From positions 1 through 50,628 of the forward strand of contig RPFO01001650.1 of NCBI GenBank assembly GCA_009746045.1: a stretch of DNA of 50,628 bases, written 5' to 3'. The stretch is from Mesostigma viride. Its lineage: Eukaryota; Streptophyta; Mesostigmatophyceae; Mesostigmatales; Mesostigmataceae. How positions within the stretch are numbered: the first letter of the stretch is position 1; every line of letters begins with the position of its first letter. Position numbers and translations under genes: made by a program. Shown here piece after piece: positions 41,707 to 50,628 of this stretch. The notes under the pieces are model-generated. The model was not told the DNA's origin and ran no database searches. It saw only the letters and a list, made by a program, of their open reading frames with translations.

Positions 41707-42111
41707 TCACTTTGTCATGAAATCACTTGCCGGGATTTCAGTTTCTCGCTGGCCGGCCTGAAAAAGCTGGTTCTTTATAAACTCTTTCCGATCCGCAGGC
41801 TTCTTAGACCACATGTCGGTCCTCATCGTCCTGAGCTCCTCGAAATGCACGCTTCTCAAACAATGGCGGCCACAACCACAGTCCCAGTCCCTGCAAAGTG
41901 CCGCAGCCAAGGACGAATCCTGGGTGCATTTCGCCAACACGGCGGCTGCAGATAACCGGACCCCGCGCCTCGCCATCATATTGAACACGACGACGCCCAG
42001 GAGTAATAGCAAGAAGAACATTCCCAAAACCTGCCAACCCAGCGCCCCCGCACTGGGCTCCATGAAAACGCCGGGTCTCGCCATGGCTATGTCAACTGGG
42101 CAATGTTGCAA
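41707..42111 (-). pseudogene. N-terminal fragment of a DUF7869-like transposase
   Basis: 134 residues. A hydrophobic stretch (GMFFLLLLLGVVVFNMM) lies at about 29-46. The motif DCGCGRHCLRSV, followed by RTMRTDMWSKKPADRKEFIK, aligns with residues 74-125 of the E1 protein (CGPTCGEHCLEKV ... TDQQRMASL). That Cys/His start is characteristic of DUF7869-type proteins. The frame stops at 41,707, and downstream sequence up to the left TIR has none of the later motifs, so this is a decayed or deletion derivative. An intron cannot be excluded. Just downstream, 41,641-41,690 resembles the E1 left subterminal sequence at 2,206-2,255. Confidence 0.5.
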
Positions 42112-42349
42112 ACATCATTTGTCCCCCCCCCTCCCCATCTATTTCTACGTTGGCAGATGGCAAACGTAGATCCCCACGCCATGTGTGGGGGGGAATAAAA
42201 CATGGCAGACCGGGATGTCACGCCAGCCCGGTCTGCCCGAGTTGTTTAGCCCATGTTACCTCATTTGGCAGCGATCACCATCGCTGCCGCTCTCGTGAAT
42301 TCGGGGTGAAAGCGCACGGTGTCACGGTGTCTCGACATGTTTGTAGTTG

Positions 42350-42590
42350 GTTTGTAGTTGGTGTCTCGGTGTCTCAGAAACTCGTGGTCCGCATTGAGTG
42401 GGTGTCACGGTGTCACGACATCTGATTGGCCCGGTTCAGATTCGTTTTTTTTTTAATTTTTTTTTAATTCGTTTTTTTTTTTTTTTAATTTGGGGCGAAT
42501 CTGAACCGGGCCAATCAGATGTCGTGACACCGTGACACCCACTCAATGCGGACCACGAGTTTCTGAGACACCGAGACACCAACTACAAAC
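42350..42590. repeat. Perfect 95-bp inverted repeat (hairpin) with T-rich loop
   Basis: The left arm 42,350-42,444 and the right arm 42,496-42,590 are exact reverse complements around 51 bases of mostly T. The arms contain TGTCACGG and GTGTCTCGG octamers. This could be a foldback element or a source of double-stranded RNA. Confidence 0.95.
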
Positions 42591-42639
42591 ATGTTGAGAC
42601 ATGGGTGTCACAACCGATGTCACAAGGTGTGCAGCAGGT

Positions 42640-43559
42640 ATTTCCTTTCAATCCCCGAGGAAATTATCAACCATTCATCGGCCATTCTGGTCAGGATAGC
42701 TAAGAATGGCTAGCGAATAAAAAGGCAGTATCGAGGCTGGAAATTTTAGTGTATGCTCCTAGGGTCATATATTACTTGCCGTTATTTTTTTTCGCCACAA
42801 ATTCTGCGGAGTCCTTCGGCATTTTGGCGTCATTCACAGGTGGGTGCCTGTTTTGTCGCCGATTTTCTCTCGACCCCACCTACCTGCAGCAAAAAATTTT
42901 CCCGATGAAAGTCGCCCTAACATCTGGTTTTTGACACTAACCGACGCATTTTTTAGTTTTTAAGGCCTTGACCGAAGCACTTTTTTCATTACCGGCTCAG
43001 TTTGCTTTAACCGAGCTGGCGCGATTTTTAATCCAATTTCTAGGCTGGGCCAGGCGTCGCAGACCCGTAATCCGTTTTTAAGTGCTTTTGTGCCCGATAT
43101 CGTGTCTTTTGCAGGCGTTCTTGGCATCAAAGACGCCGTGGCGTCAGGGGCTAAAACGGACCTCCGCACGTTCGTTAACTGCGGCGAGCATGTCAATGCC
43201 GCCAGCAATTTTTGCTGCCGCGTCTGTGAAACGATTGCGATGCAAGACCGTTGTCGACGTGACGGAGTGGTATGTGCACATTCAGGTGCGAATTTCTTCG
43301 CTGTTGAAACCCCGGCCGGTAGCAGACAAGTATTTCACCGTATCCCCTTTCCCCGAGTCTCTCTTTTCCGTCATGTTTTCATCTTACGGAAAGCGCGTAT
43401 AAAGCATCAGTGAGCGACAGTATGATGGCGAGCCGTTTGCTCGCATCAGGGCTGTGCGGCTTATTCTAGAGAGAAGCGACATCAAGCAGATTTTGCAGCC
43501 GGATGTGAGGGAGGGGCCCTGCTGGGGTGGGAATAAACTGCTGTGAGTGACCGATCCAC
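42640..43559. other. Region with a 107-residue unknown frame
   Basis: A plus-strand frame at 43,090-43,413 contains FVNCGEHVNAASNFCCRVCE, which has several Cys and could be a metal-binding remnant. No family is recognised. Otherwise nothing is seen. Confidence 0.2.
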
Positions 43560-44284
43560 TCCCTTCCTCCCTCCCTCCCTCCCTCCCTCCCTCCTCCTCC
43601 TCCCTCCCTCCCTCCCTCCCTCCCTCCTCCCTCCCTCCCTCCCTCCCTCCCTCCCTCCCTCCCTCCCTCCCTCCCTCCCTCCCTCCCTCCCTCCCTCCCT
43701 CCCTCCCTCCCTCCCTCCCTCCCTCCCTCCCTCCCTTCCTCCCTCGTGAACTCACTCGTGGACTCACTCACTCGTGGACTCACTCCCTCACTCACTCACC
43801 CACCCACCCACCCACCCACCCACCCACCCACCCACCCACCCACCCACCCACCCACCCACCCACCCACCCACCCACCCACCCACCCACCACCCACCCACCC
43901 ACCCACCCACCCACCCACCCACCCACCCACCCACCCACCACCCACCCACCCACCCACCACCCACCCACCCACCCACCCACCCACCCACCCACCCACCCAC
44001 CCACCCACCCACCCACCCACCCACCCACCCACCACCCACCCACCCACCCACCCACCCACCCACCCACCCACCCACCCACCCACCCACCCACCCACCACCC
44101 ACCCACCCCCCCACCCCCACCCACCCACCCACCCACCCACCCACCCACCCACCCACCCACCCACCACCCACCCACCCACCCACCCACCCACCCACCCACC
44201 CACCCACCCACCCACCCACCCACCCACCACCCACCCACCCACCACCCACCCCCACCCACCCACCACCACTCACTCACTCACTCA

Positions 44285-44356
<72 letters not shown>

Positions 44357-44497
44357 CTCACTCACTCACTCACTCACTCACTCACTCACTCACTCACTCA
44401 CTCACTCACTCACTCACTCACTCACTCACTCACTCACTCACTCACTCACTCACTCACTCACTCACTCACTCACTCACTCACTCACTCACTCACTCAC
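43560..44497. repeat. Compound microsatellite CCCT, CCCA, GCAC, ACTC
   Basis: CCCT (43,560-43,745), short ACTC mix, CCCA with occasional CCA (43,796-44,270), GCAC (44,283-44,356) and ACTC (44,357-44,497). The frames (LPPS, HPPT, HART, SLTH, VGGW) are artefacts on both strands. Confidence 0.98.
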
Positions 44498-44680
44498 TTA
44501 GTAACTTGCACATGCACCACATGCGCAAGGAGGACACCAAGAGCTTCACCAACCACCGTCGAAAGCTTGGCTGTGATGCCAAGGGCAAGGGTGTGGGGGT
44601 GTCCATGTTGACACAGTGCATGAAGGCTGACAAGGTCAGGCAGAGATTGTGCAGGGAGGTGCCACTACCTCCTAGCTAGC
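44498..44680 (+). pseudogene. Short basic protein remnant after the microsatellite
   Basis: The frame reads HMHHMRKEDTKSFTNHRRKL, GCDAKGKGVGVSMLTQCMKA and ends CREVPLPPS. The composition is protein-like and unlike the repeat. The family is unknown. Confidence 0.25.
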
Positions 44681-45105
44681 GATACCGAGATGAGGGCGCG
44701 CAAACGCATCAGCGCCATGCCGCGTGTTGAGTAATTTGCAACTACATTACTTGGCATGCTGTGGGTGCACGTGTAAAATGACCTTTCTAGCCATGCATGC
44801 GACAGCTGCCAATATTATGTTCAGCAAGCTCCTCCCTATAATAGAAATTGCGTGAGCATCCACATGGCCACATGTGCATATTGTCAGCTGTGTCTATATC
44901 AATGAACTTTTATGTATGTCTCCTGGACGGGTTGTCTTACATCACTCGTGAATGGTTTCCATGTTTTAGTGAGTCATCTTATTTGAGTTGACCAGATTGT
45001 CTCCTTGATATTCCACACTGGCAGTTTCGCATCCATGGGTAAGAATTTGTAATGGAAACTGGCAGGTATGGCATTGATAGCTCTACCAAATAGAACATGA
45101 TCGGC
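44681..45105. other. Intergenic, no gene seen
   Basis: AT-rich anonymous sequence. Confidence 0.4.
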
Positions 45106-45640
45106 CTGAATTTTTGTGGAATGTCTAAAATCATGATGGCTAAGATGCATGCAAGTTTCCAGCCTCAACAGAGCACATCTTGTACGGAAACTGCACTGAA
45201 ATGTGATGAAAAATACGAAAAACGTGCATTTTTGGTAACATTTGTGAGCAAACTGACATCAAATACCCTCTGATGGTTCTGAATTTTTGTGGAATGTCTA
45301 AAATAATGATGGCAAAGATGCATGCAAGTTTCCAGCCTGAACTGAGCACATCTTGTATGGAAACTGCCATGGAATGTGATGAAAAATACGAAAAACGTGC
45401 ATTTTTGGTAACATTTGTGAGCAAACTGACATCAAATACCCTATGATGGACCTGAATTTTTGTGGGATGTCTAGAATAATGATGTTTAAGATGCCTACAA
45501 GTTTCCAGCCTCAACCGAGCACAGCTTGTATGGAAACTGCAATGAAATGTGATGAAAAATACAAAAAACGCACATTTTTGCTAGCATTTGGTGGCATTTT
45601 GTTACCAAATGCGGTTGGATGACCATCAGATCTTGTGTAC
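45106..45640. repeat. 173-bp satellite, about three copies
   Basis: The landmark CTGAATTTTTGTGG starts at 45,106, 45,279 and 45,452 (173-bp steps). Units contain ATGCATGCAAGTTTCCAGCC and GAAAAATACGAAAAACG. The order of words resembles the 184-bp satellite at 39,370-40,245 (CTGGAACTTTG, ATGCAGCATGCCCACAAAG, TTTCAGGCTGG). Confidence 0.9.
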
Positions 45641-45846
45641 AGTCATTAGTCATGAGTATCAACTTACTTGCAAACAGCCAGGTCAAGAACTCTTTATTTG
45701 CATATTAGAATGTATTTGTTTATATTAAAATCTGGAAAACTGCTAAAAATAGAAATGCCAAAAATAGGTCAGCTGAGGTCCGGTAAGTCCGGAAAGTTGC
45801 AATCCTTCTACTGGTGTCCTGAACATGCTACCTACCAAGATCTAGC

Positions 45847-46842
45847 ATGTTTCGACAATATTTGCATCGTACAGGAGTTATAAGGCTGTTTTTTGGCACT
45901 TTCAGACCGTTGTGTGCGGAGCATGACGATGGAACGGGCGTAGCACGGCCAACGGGGGAGGAGACTGAGAGCGCAGTTGATGCGGGGACACCCGTAGGTG
46001 ATGAAGGGCGGGGGAATAAGAAATCGCACGTGTACGTCAAGGTTAAGGCCCTGACCGAGAGGGTCAATGCTTTGGAGAACCAACGAAGAATGCCATCCAC
46101 CCCAGCAAGTGCTGCACCCAGCTCCAGCACTGGCGTTGGCACGGAGCTTCGCCGGCCCGCTGCGCCTGCCGCGTTGGGGCAACGCGAAAGCTTCAGCGCG
46201 GCCCATGGCCAAGTGACAGGACTGCAACCAGCACACCGTCAACAAGAGCCACGCGCGCGCGCAGTCGCAATGGATGGGCCGAGGCAGCTGGATCGGGAGG
46301 GGGAACCGTACGGCGAGCACGGTGTGTACGCGCCGTACGACCAAGGAATGCATGCCCAGCCTACTGCCGCTGGCAGGCAAGCGGCCAATGCTTATGTATA
46401 CCATGCCGGCATGTACGATCCACAGCCTGGCGAAGGGTCGGCAGCTGATACACATCAGCCTTGAGGTCGCGGCACATTGCAACAAACCACCTACGTTGAG
46501 AACCCTGAGCCCGTGCAGCATTACAATGACGGCACTTACCGTTATGCCGCAGCCCCCCCTCTAAGGAGATCTCCAAGGAAGACAAAGCCGAGGCCCCAAA
46601 TCCCCAAGGCCGCCGGGGAGCAAGACTGGCAACATCATGATGAGGGAGGAGGTTATGCAGCCAGGGATTCTCATTTCATGGGTCATAGTCATTTTGATGA
46701 GCAAGGGACGTGGGCCTACAACGCCCACGTCCGGCCGGCCCCACAACCTGGCACATGCCCAGGCTCCACCGCGGAAAAGGCCACCCTACTCGCAAGATGT
46801 AGACGAGTCGGGGCAACACGATTATTATGGTTCATATTAGAT
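45847..46842 (+). pseudogene. Disordered protein with short coiled coil, interrupted by one TGA
   Basis: The frame from 45,847 encodes an N-terminal hydrophobic start, then a Gly/Thr/Glu-rich part and a coiled coil VKVKALTERVNALENQR, then Pro/Ala/Gln-rich sequence. A TGA at 46,462-46,464 interrupts it. The same frame continues as GRGTLQQTTYVENPEPVQHY with a basic SPRKTKPRP motif and His/Gly/Tyr-rich sequence. Near 46,740 another frame may provide the natural end (QDVDESGQHDYYGSY). A pyrimidine-rich acceptor-like TTTTTTGGCACTTTCAG ends at 45,903, so this may be the last exon of a spliced gene. It is the only sizeable plus-strand frame on the right side of E2. Confidence 0.35.
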
Positions 46843-46929
46843 TGGGCATGTATGGTTTTGATACGGCATTTGCTTGGCACCAGATTCTGCATTAAAGAAA
46901 GCTGTATGCAAATCATTGTCAGGTAAGTT

Positions 46930-47155
46930 TAAGCTAATTTATACATTATTTTATCTTGCATTTGATATTAAAGAGGCAGAGAGACACAGTTGGCAGATGC
47001 AAGTTTGCTAGGCCATGTAATAGGGATTATTGGTCATCCATCATATTCATAAATTTTCTTTTATTTATACATGGTTGCATAATACATTAATGTTGCGTTA
47101 ATACTTTGTGGCACTAAACAACAAAATCATGAAATGCTAGTGCTATCGTGTCATA
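46930..47155. other. AT-rich spacer, no gene
   Basis: Low-complexity AT-rich sequence only. Confidence 0.4.
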
Positions 47156-47159
47156 TTGT

Positions 47160-47880
47160 CACTATCATGCTGTCACGGTGTCACAATGTCACGATGTCAC
47201 GGTGTCACAATGTCACCTCATGTTAATCAGTGCTTCTGGGCAATGTAATATCATTGTTGCAACCCCATGGGCGCCACATTACCTTGTGACACCATACAAA
47301 ATCGTAAAATACTAGCGTTATGGTGCCATCGTGTCACGGTGTCACGGTGTCACGGTGTCACGGTGTCACGGTGTCACAATGTCACCTCATGTTAATCAGT
47401 GCTTCTGGGCAATGTAATATCATTGTTGCAACCCCATGGGCGCCACATTACCTTGTGACACCATACAAAATCGTAAAATACTAGCGTTATGGTGCCATCG
47501 TGTCACGGTGTCACGGTGTCACGGTGTCACGGTGTCACGGTGTCACGGTGTCACGGTGTCACAATGTCACCTCATGTTAATCAGTGCTTCTGGGCAATGT
47601 AATATCATTGTTGCAACCCCATGGGCGCCACATTACCTTGTGACACCATACAAAATCGTAAAATACTAGCGTTATGGTGCCATCGTGTCACGGTGTCACG
47701 GTGTCACGGTGTCACAATGTCACCTCATGTTAATCAGTGCTTCTGGGCAATGTAATATCATTGTTGCAACCCCATGGGCGCCACATTACCTTGTGACACC
47801 ATACAAAATCGTAAAATACTAGCGTTATGGTGTCACGGTGTCACGGTGTCACGGTGTCACGGTGTCACGGTGTCACAACA
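47160..47880. repeat. Composite satellite: TGTCACGG octamers plus 120-bp constant block
   Basis: The constant block CCTCATGTTAATCAGTGCTT ... CTAGCGTTATGGTG recurs with starts at 47,216, 47,385, 47,570 and 47,723. Steps of 169, 185 and 153 bp differ by exactly two octamers each. The array adjoins the E2 right end. Confidence 0.95.
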
Positions 47881-47959
47881 TGTTGGGACAATAACCTACA
47901 TGCTTTGGACTTACGAGAGGCCCTAAATAACAAAGTTTGAAAAATCTCAATTTGTAGTA

Positions 47960-47991
47960 GTGTTCTAGTACAAATCCAGACGAGCTTAGGG
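47960..47991 (-). repeat. E2 right terminal inverted repeat (32 bp)
   Basis: Perfect reverse complement of 41,113-41,144. Confidence 0.85.
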
Positions 47992-48415
47992 CTCCCTCCC
48001 TCCCTCCCTCCCTCCCTCCCTCCCTCCCTCCCTCCCTCCCTCCCTCCCTCCTCCCTCCCTCCTCCCTCCCTCCCTCCCTCCCTCCTCCCTCTGGACTCCC
48101 TCCCTCCCTCCCTCCCTCCCTCCCTCCCTCCCTCCTCCCTCCCTCCTCCCTCCCTCCCTCCCTCCCTCCCCCTCCTCCCTCCCTCCCCCTCCCTCCCTCC
48201 CTCCCTCCCTCCCTCCCTCCCTCCTCCTCCCTCCCTCCCTCCTCCCTCCCTCCCTCCCTCCCTCCCTCCTCCCTCCCTCCCTCCCTCCTCCCTCCCTCCC
48301 TCCCTCCCTCCCTCCCTCCCTCCTGCCCTCCTCCTCCCTCCCTCCCCCTCCCTCCCTCCCTCCCTCCTCCCTCCCTCCTCCCTCCCTCCCTCCCTCCCCC
48401 CTCCCCCCTCCCTCA
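47992..48415. repeat. CCCT microsatellite with CCT interruptions
   Basis: About 420 bp on the same strand as the CCCT run at 40,995-41,112, consistent with one array split by E2. Confidence 0.98.
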
Positions 48416-48539
48416 TTGAACATACACCCGTTCATTCATGCATGCAGCCGCTCATCATTAACACGCCTCCGTTGGGAAACTCACGGGGTATGAACTATGA
48501 AACGGGCGGTAAGAAAGGAAGAAGGACCGCCTCCCCAAC

Positions 48540-48703
48540 ATGCCGCCCGGCAAAGGCAGCGATGGGCCGTCCAGGAGGAAACACTGCGCTTTGCCTTGTA
48601 CGCCGGGGTGCGCAGGCGACGTGCGGGCACTGTCCGCGTGTAAATTTGCCTGCCCCGCCCCAGTCCTTCTCGGAACGCCTCCCCAAGCATGCGTCATGGT
48701 AAG
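48540..48703 (+). CDS. Possible first exon, Cys-rich, unknown
   Basis: The ATG at 48,540 opens [20 protein letters not shown] with regularly spaced Cys ([16 protein letters not shown]) and reaches a consensus donor ATG|GTAAGA at about 48,701. No downstream exon can be identified and the function is unknown. Confidence 0.2.
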
Positions 48704-48759
48704 AGCTCTTTTCGCCCGTCGCCGGAAGCTTAAACCACAAGAATACGCCGGTTAATGAC

Positions 48760-50628
48760 CAGAAAATGGGGGTTGTCGACGTTATAAACCAGTAGCTGTG
48801 GTTTTTTCCCGCACCCCGAGCACACTCCGGACGGGGCCAGCAAGCCCGCCCGCAGGATAAACACCGGGCGATGTTGCTGCGCCCAAGCGAAGTCATATAG
48901 CTGCAAGAAAAGACGTAAAAGCGATTAAAAGCACGACATGCAGTGTTGCCCCTGTCAGCGCTCCTATAATTCTCACTTTTTCGCGGAAGGGGCGTAAAAA
49001 TCGGAAACGCAAAATTAAGGGAAATCCTACGCTGGGTTCTTTGAAATGATGTAAGGAACTGGTGGAACGTGTTCGTTTCCACCGTCAAGTAGTTTGGGCA
49101 ACGAGAACCTTACCTTAACCCCTAAATGGTCTTGCTGCGATTTCCGCCAAAAAGTGACTTACAGCCGATTTGTCGGCACCTACTCGGGGGACCAGTTTGC
49201 GAGAATACTATTGGGAATTAGGAAACGTTTAGCTGAGAAGAATGAAAGTTTATAAGTTTCTCCAGAACATGATACTAGGGTTTGCTATATTTTGACCAAG
49301 TTTAACAGGTGTTCCAGACCGTCAAAGTACAAGGGGTCAGGGTACTTTTTCACGTACAACGTGCATTCCGGAAAACGACGACCTGGCCATGGCGGCTTGC
49401 GCCACGCATGGCATTTACGTTTGCGTTCGAATTTTCTGGCCAAACTTAGGATATTGATTTTATACGTCCTAAAGATCATACAGGCCAATTTTTGGTTCGC
49501 GGAATGCCATTTGAGAGGTGTCGGCAGCGTTCTTGCTGGAAAAAAATGCGATCAGCCGGACGATAGAAACGTTGACAGCAATACCTTTCCGGCGTATTTT
49601 TAAAGGATATATTGGTTTCTTTGTACTTTTTATGATACATATTAGTCGTAAACGTGCAAGGGTGGCCAGAAATCGCCGAATCCAGCGACCATGCTGCACA
49701 ACTTTGGTGTGCCGAAATGCGCCATTTTGCGGCCACCGCCTGGGCCAAGGTAACGCCATCCATGCCTGGTAAAGCTTAAGCATCGTTTTCCTATCGATGT
49801 TTGACGTTTAATTATATCGTTCTAGCTTGTGTAGCACATTCTTTTTGCATGATTCATGCTCTTTCTTGACCTGGCCTGGCGCCCTTTCTAAAACACCCTT
49901 CTTAGATGCTTCCCTCAGTCAGTTGACCTGCCACAGGGTGATGGTGATTAAGTTTTAGAGGCTGTGTGGGTTTGAATACCTCCATATATGTTTGTTATAC
50001 ATTTCCCACACACATATTGCATGAGTGTGAGGCAGTTGGCTGGTCTCTGTGGCATCATCAAGCATTAACCGGTGAGTAGAAGCTTCCCATTGTCAGCATG
50101 TGCCACCAGGTGTGCGGCCATCACCTGGAAAGCTATAGCAGCTTAGGCCTAGTTATCCTTGCTAGGGCAGGCTGAAATAGGCTTAAAATCACTAGTTTTT
50201 GGTGGCTGCCTCCTAGAATGCATGCCTTGCGTAGGGTATCCGTACCACGTTACCTACGTGCATGGACAAGGTGGCACCTGCACATAGGTGCCATGTAAGG
50301 GCAGTGTGATGATGCAGTTATGTTTCCCCATCATTGTGGAAGGAAATGTATTGTTTGGCATGGTTGGGGGCCATATTAGTAGGTATTGGTAGGTAGTATG
50401 CCCACTCCCTACCCCCTTGGTTGCTTTTTACCAACGGTACCCCTATGGGCTGTACTGGGTGTAACTGCTGGTATACCCACCCAAATGATGACCCCAATGG
50501 CTCAAACTGTTCAGCAACTAATTGTTTATCATCCCTGAAGTGGTAGGTGCCTAGCTCTTACAACATAATTAAAATGCACATTCTAACCAAAAATGAAACG
50601 CTCGTCTTGACCCCCTGACTTTGACGGC
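48760..50628. other. Right flank, no supported gene
   Basis: Short frames at 49,285-49,783 on both strands lack recognisable motifs. A GGTAGGTAGTATGC word and a CACACA block occur near 50,390 and 50,008. I see nothing else. Confidence 0.4.

Larger units (their letters stand above)
41113..47991. mobile_element. E2: 6.9-kb TIR element inserted in a CCCT microsatellite
   Basis: The first 32 bases (CCCTAAGCTCGTCTGGATTT...) are the perfect reverse complement of the last 32 (47,960-47,991). Same-strand CCCT repeats abut both outer sides, as expected if the element entered a CCCT array. Inside each end, after about 85 bases of weakly similar sequence, lies an array of the octamer CCGTGACA in inverted orientation. 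Cargo includes a fragment resembling the E1 protein N-terminus (-), a 95-bp hairpin, large microsatellites, a 173-bp satellite and a broken ORF (+). The target duplication cannot be read in the repeat. The alternative is two unrelated inverted copies of a small repeat. Confidence 0.65.

Noticed and set aside
43547-44679. Very long frames rich in LPPS, HPPT, HART and SLTH
   Set aside because: They are open only because the tetranucleotide arrays lack stops in all frames on both strands. There is no protein-like composition outside the repeats.

Overview
This is eukaryotic nuclear DNA made almost entirely of nested mobile elements, satellites and microsatellites. An L1-type LINE with a plant-style zf-RVT finger, a Copia retrotransposon, a hAT-like fragment and very long tetranucleotide arrays suggest the green lineage, most likely an alga with a large repeat-rich genome. 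I cannot name the species. No tRNA, rRNA, CRISPR or bacterial-type gene was seen.

Region 1 (1-21,500) is a three-layer nest. The outermost layer is a minus-strand LINE derivative carrying ORF1 (20,134-21,479 and 1-115). It is split by a complete minus-strand Copia-type element (116-20,128) with 688/693-bp LTRs and a 5-bp target duplication GTTGG. That element's RNase H domain is in turn split by a 12-kb DNA transposon (E1, 1,974-13,948) with perfect 29-bp terminal inverted repeats. E1 has two divergently transcribed genes. One is a 1,955-residue transposase-like protein with GHTH-type motifs, as in DUF7869-like proteins. The other is a PHD-like, polyglutamine companion. A 149-bp higher-order repeat built from the octamer GTGAAGAC and duplicated GC-box modules lie between them. 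The Copia element has an unusual order: gag, an in-frame UGA, integrase, a retropepsin-like domain, reverse transcriptase, RNase H.

Region 2 (21,500-31,450) holds a LINE RT fragment (+), then two LINE copies (-) inserted one after the other at the same 17-bp target inside a repeat whose uninterrupted copy lies at 38,393-38,444. A poorly supported spliced gene (26,045-28,065), a 400-bp ATCC array and an ORF1-only LINE derivative follow. A short hairpin with a TTAA-rich tail recurs six times.

Region 3 (31,450-41,112) contains a palindrome-bearing 274-286-bp repeat, an 86-bp minisatellite, a broken hAT-like transposase, a CT array, a 15-bp repeat, a frameshifted coiled-coil protein and a 184-bp satellite.

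Region 4 (41,113-47,991) appears to be a second TIR element (E2, 6.9 kb) that landed in a CCCT microsatellite. It has TGTCACGG octamer arrays at both ends, a 95-bp perfect hairpin, a fragment resembling the N-terminal zinc motif of the E1 protein, and an ORF interrupted by one TGA. The remaining 2.6 kb is mostly anonymous.

The main biological proposal is that E1 and E2 belong to one family of DNA transposons with octamer-based arrays. E1 moved very recently, because it sits inside a Copia element whose LTRs differ only by small indels.
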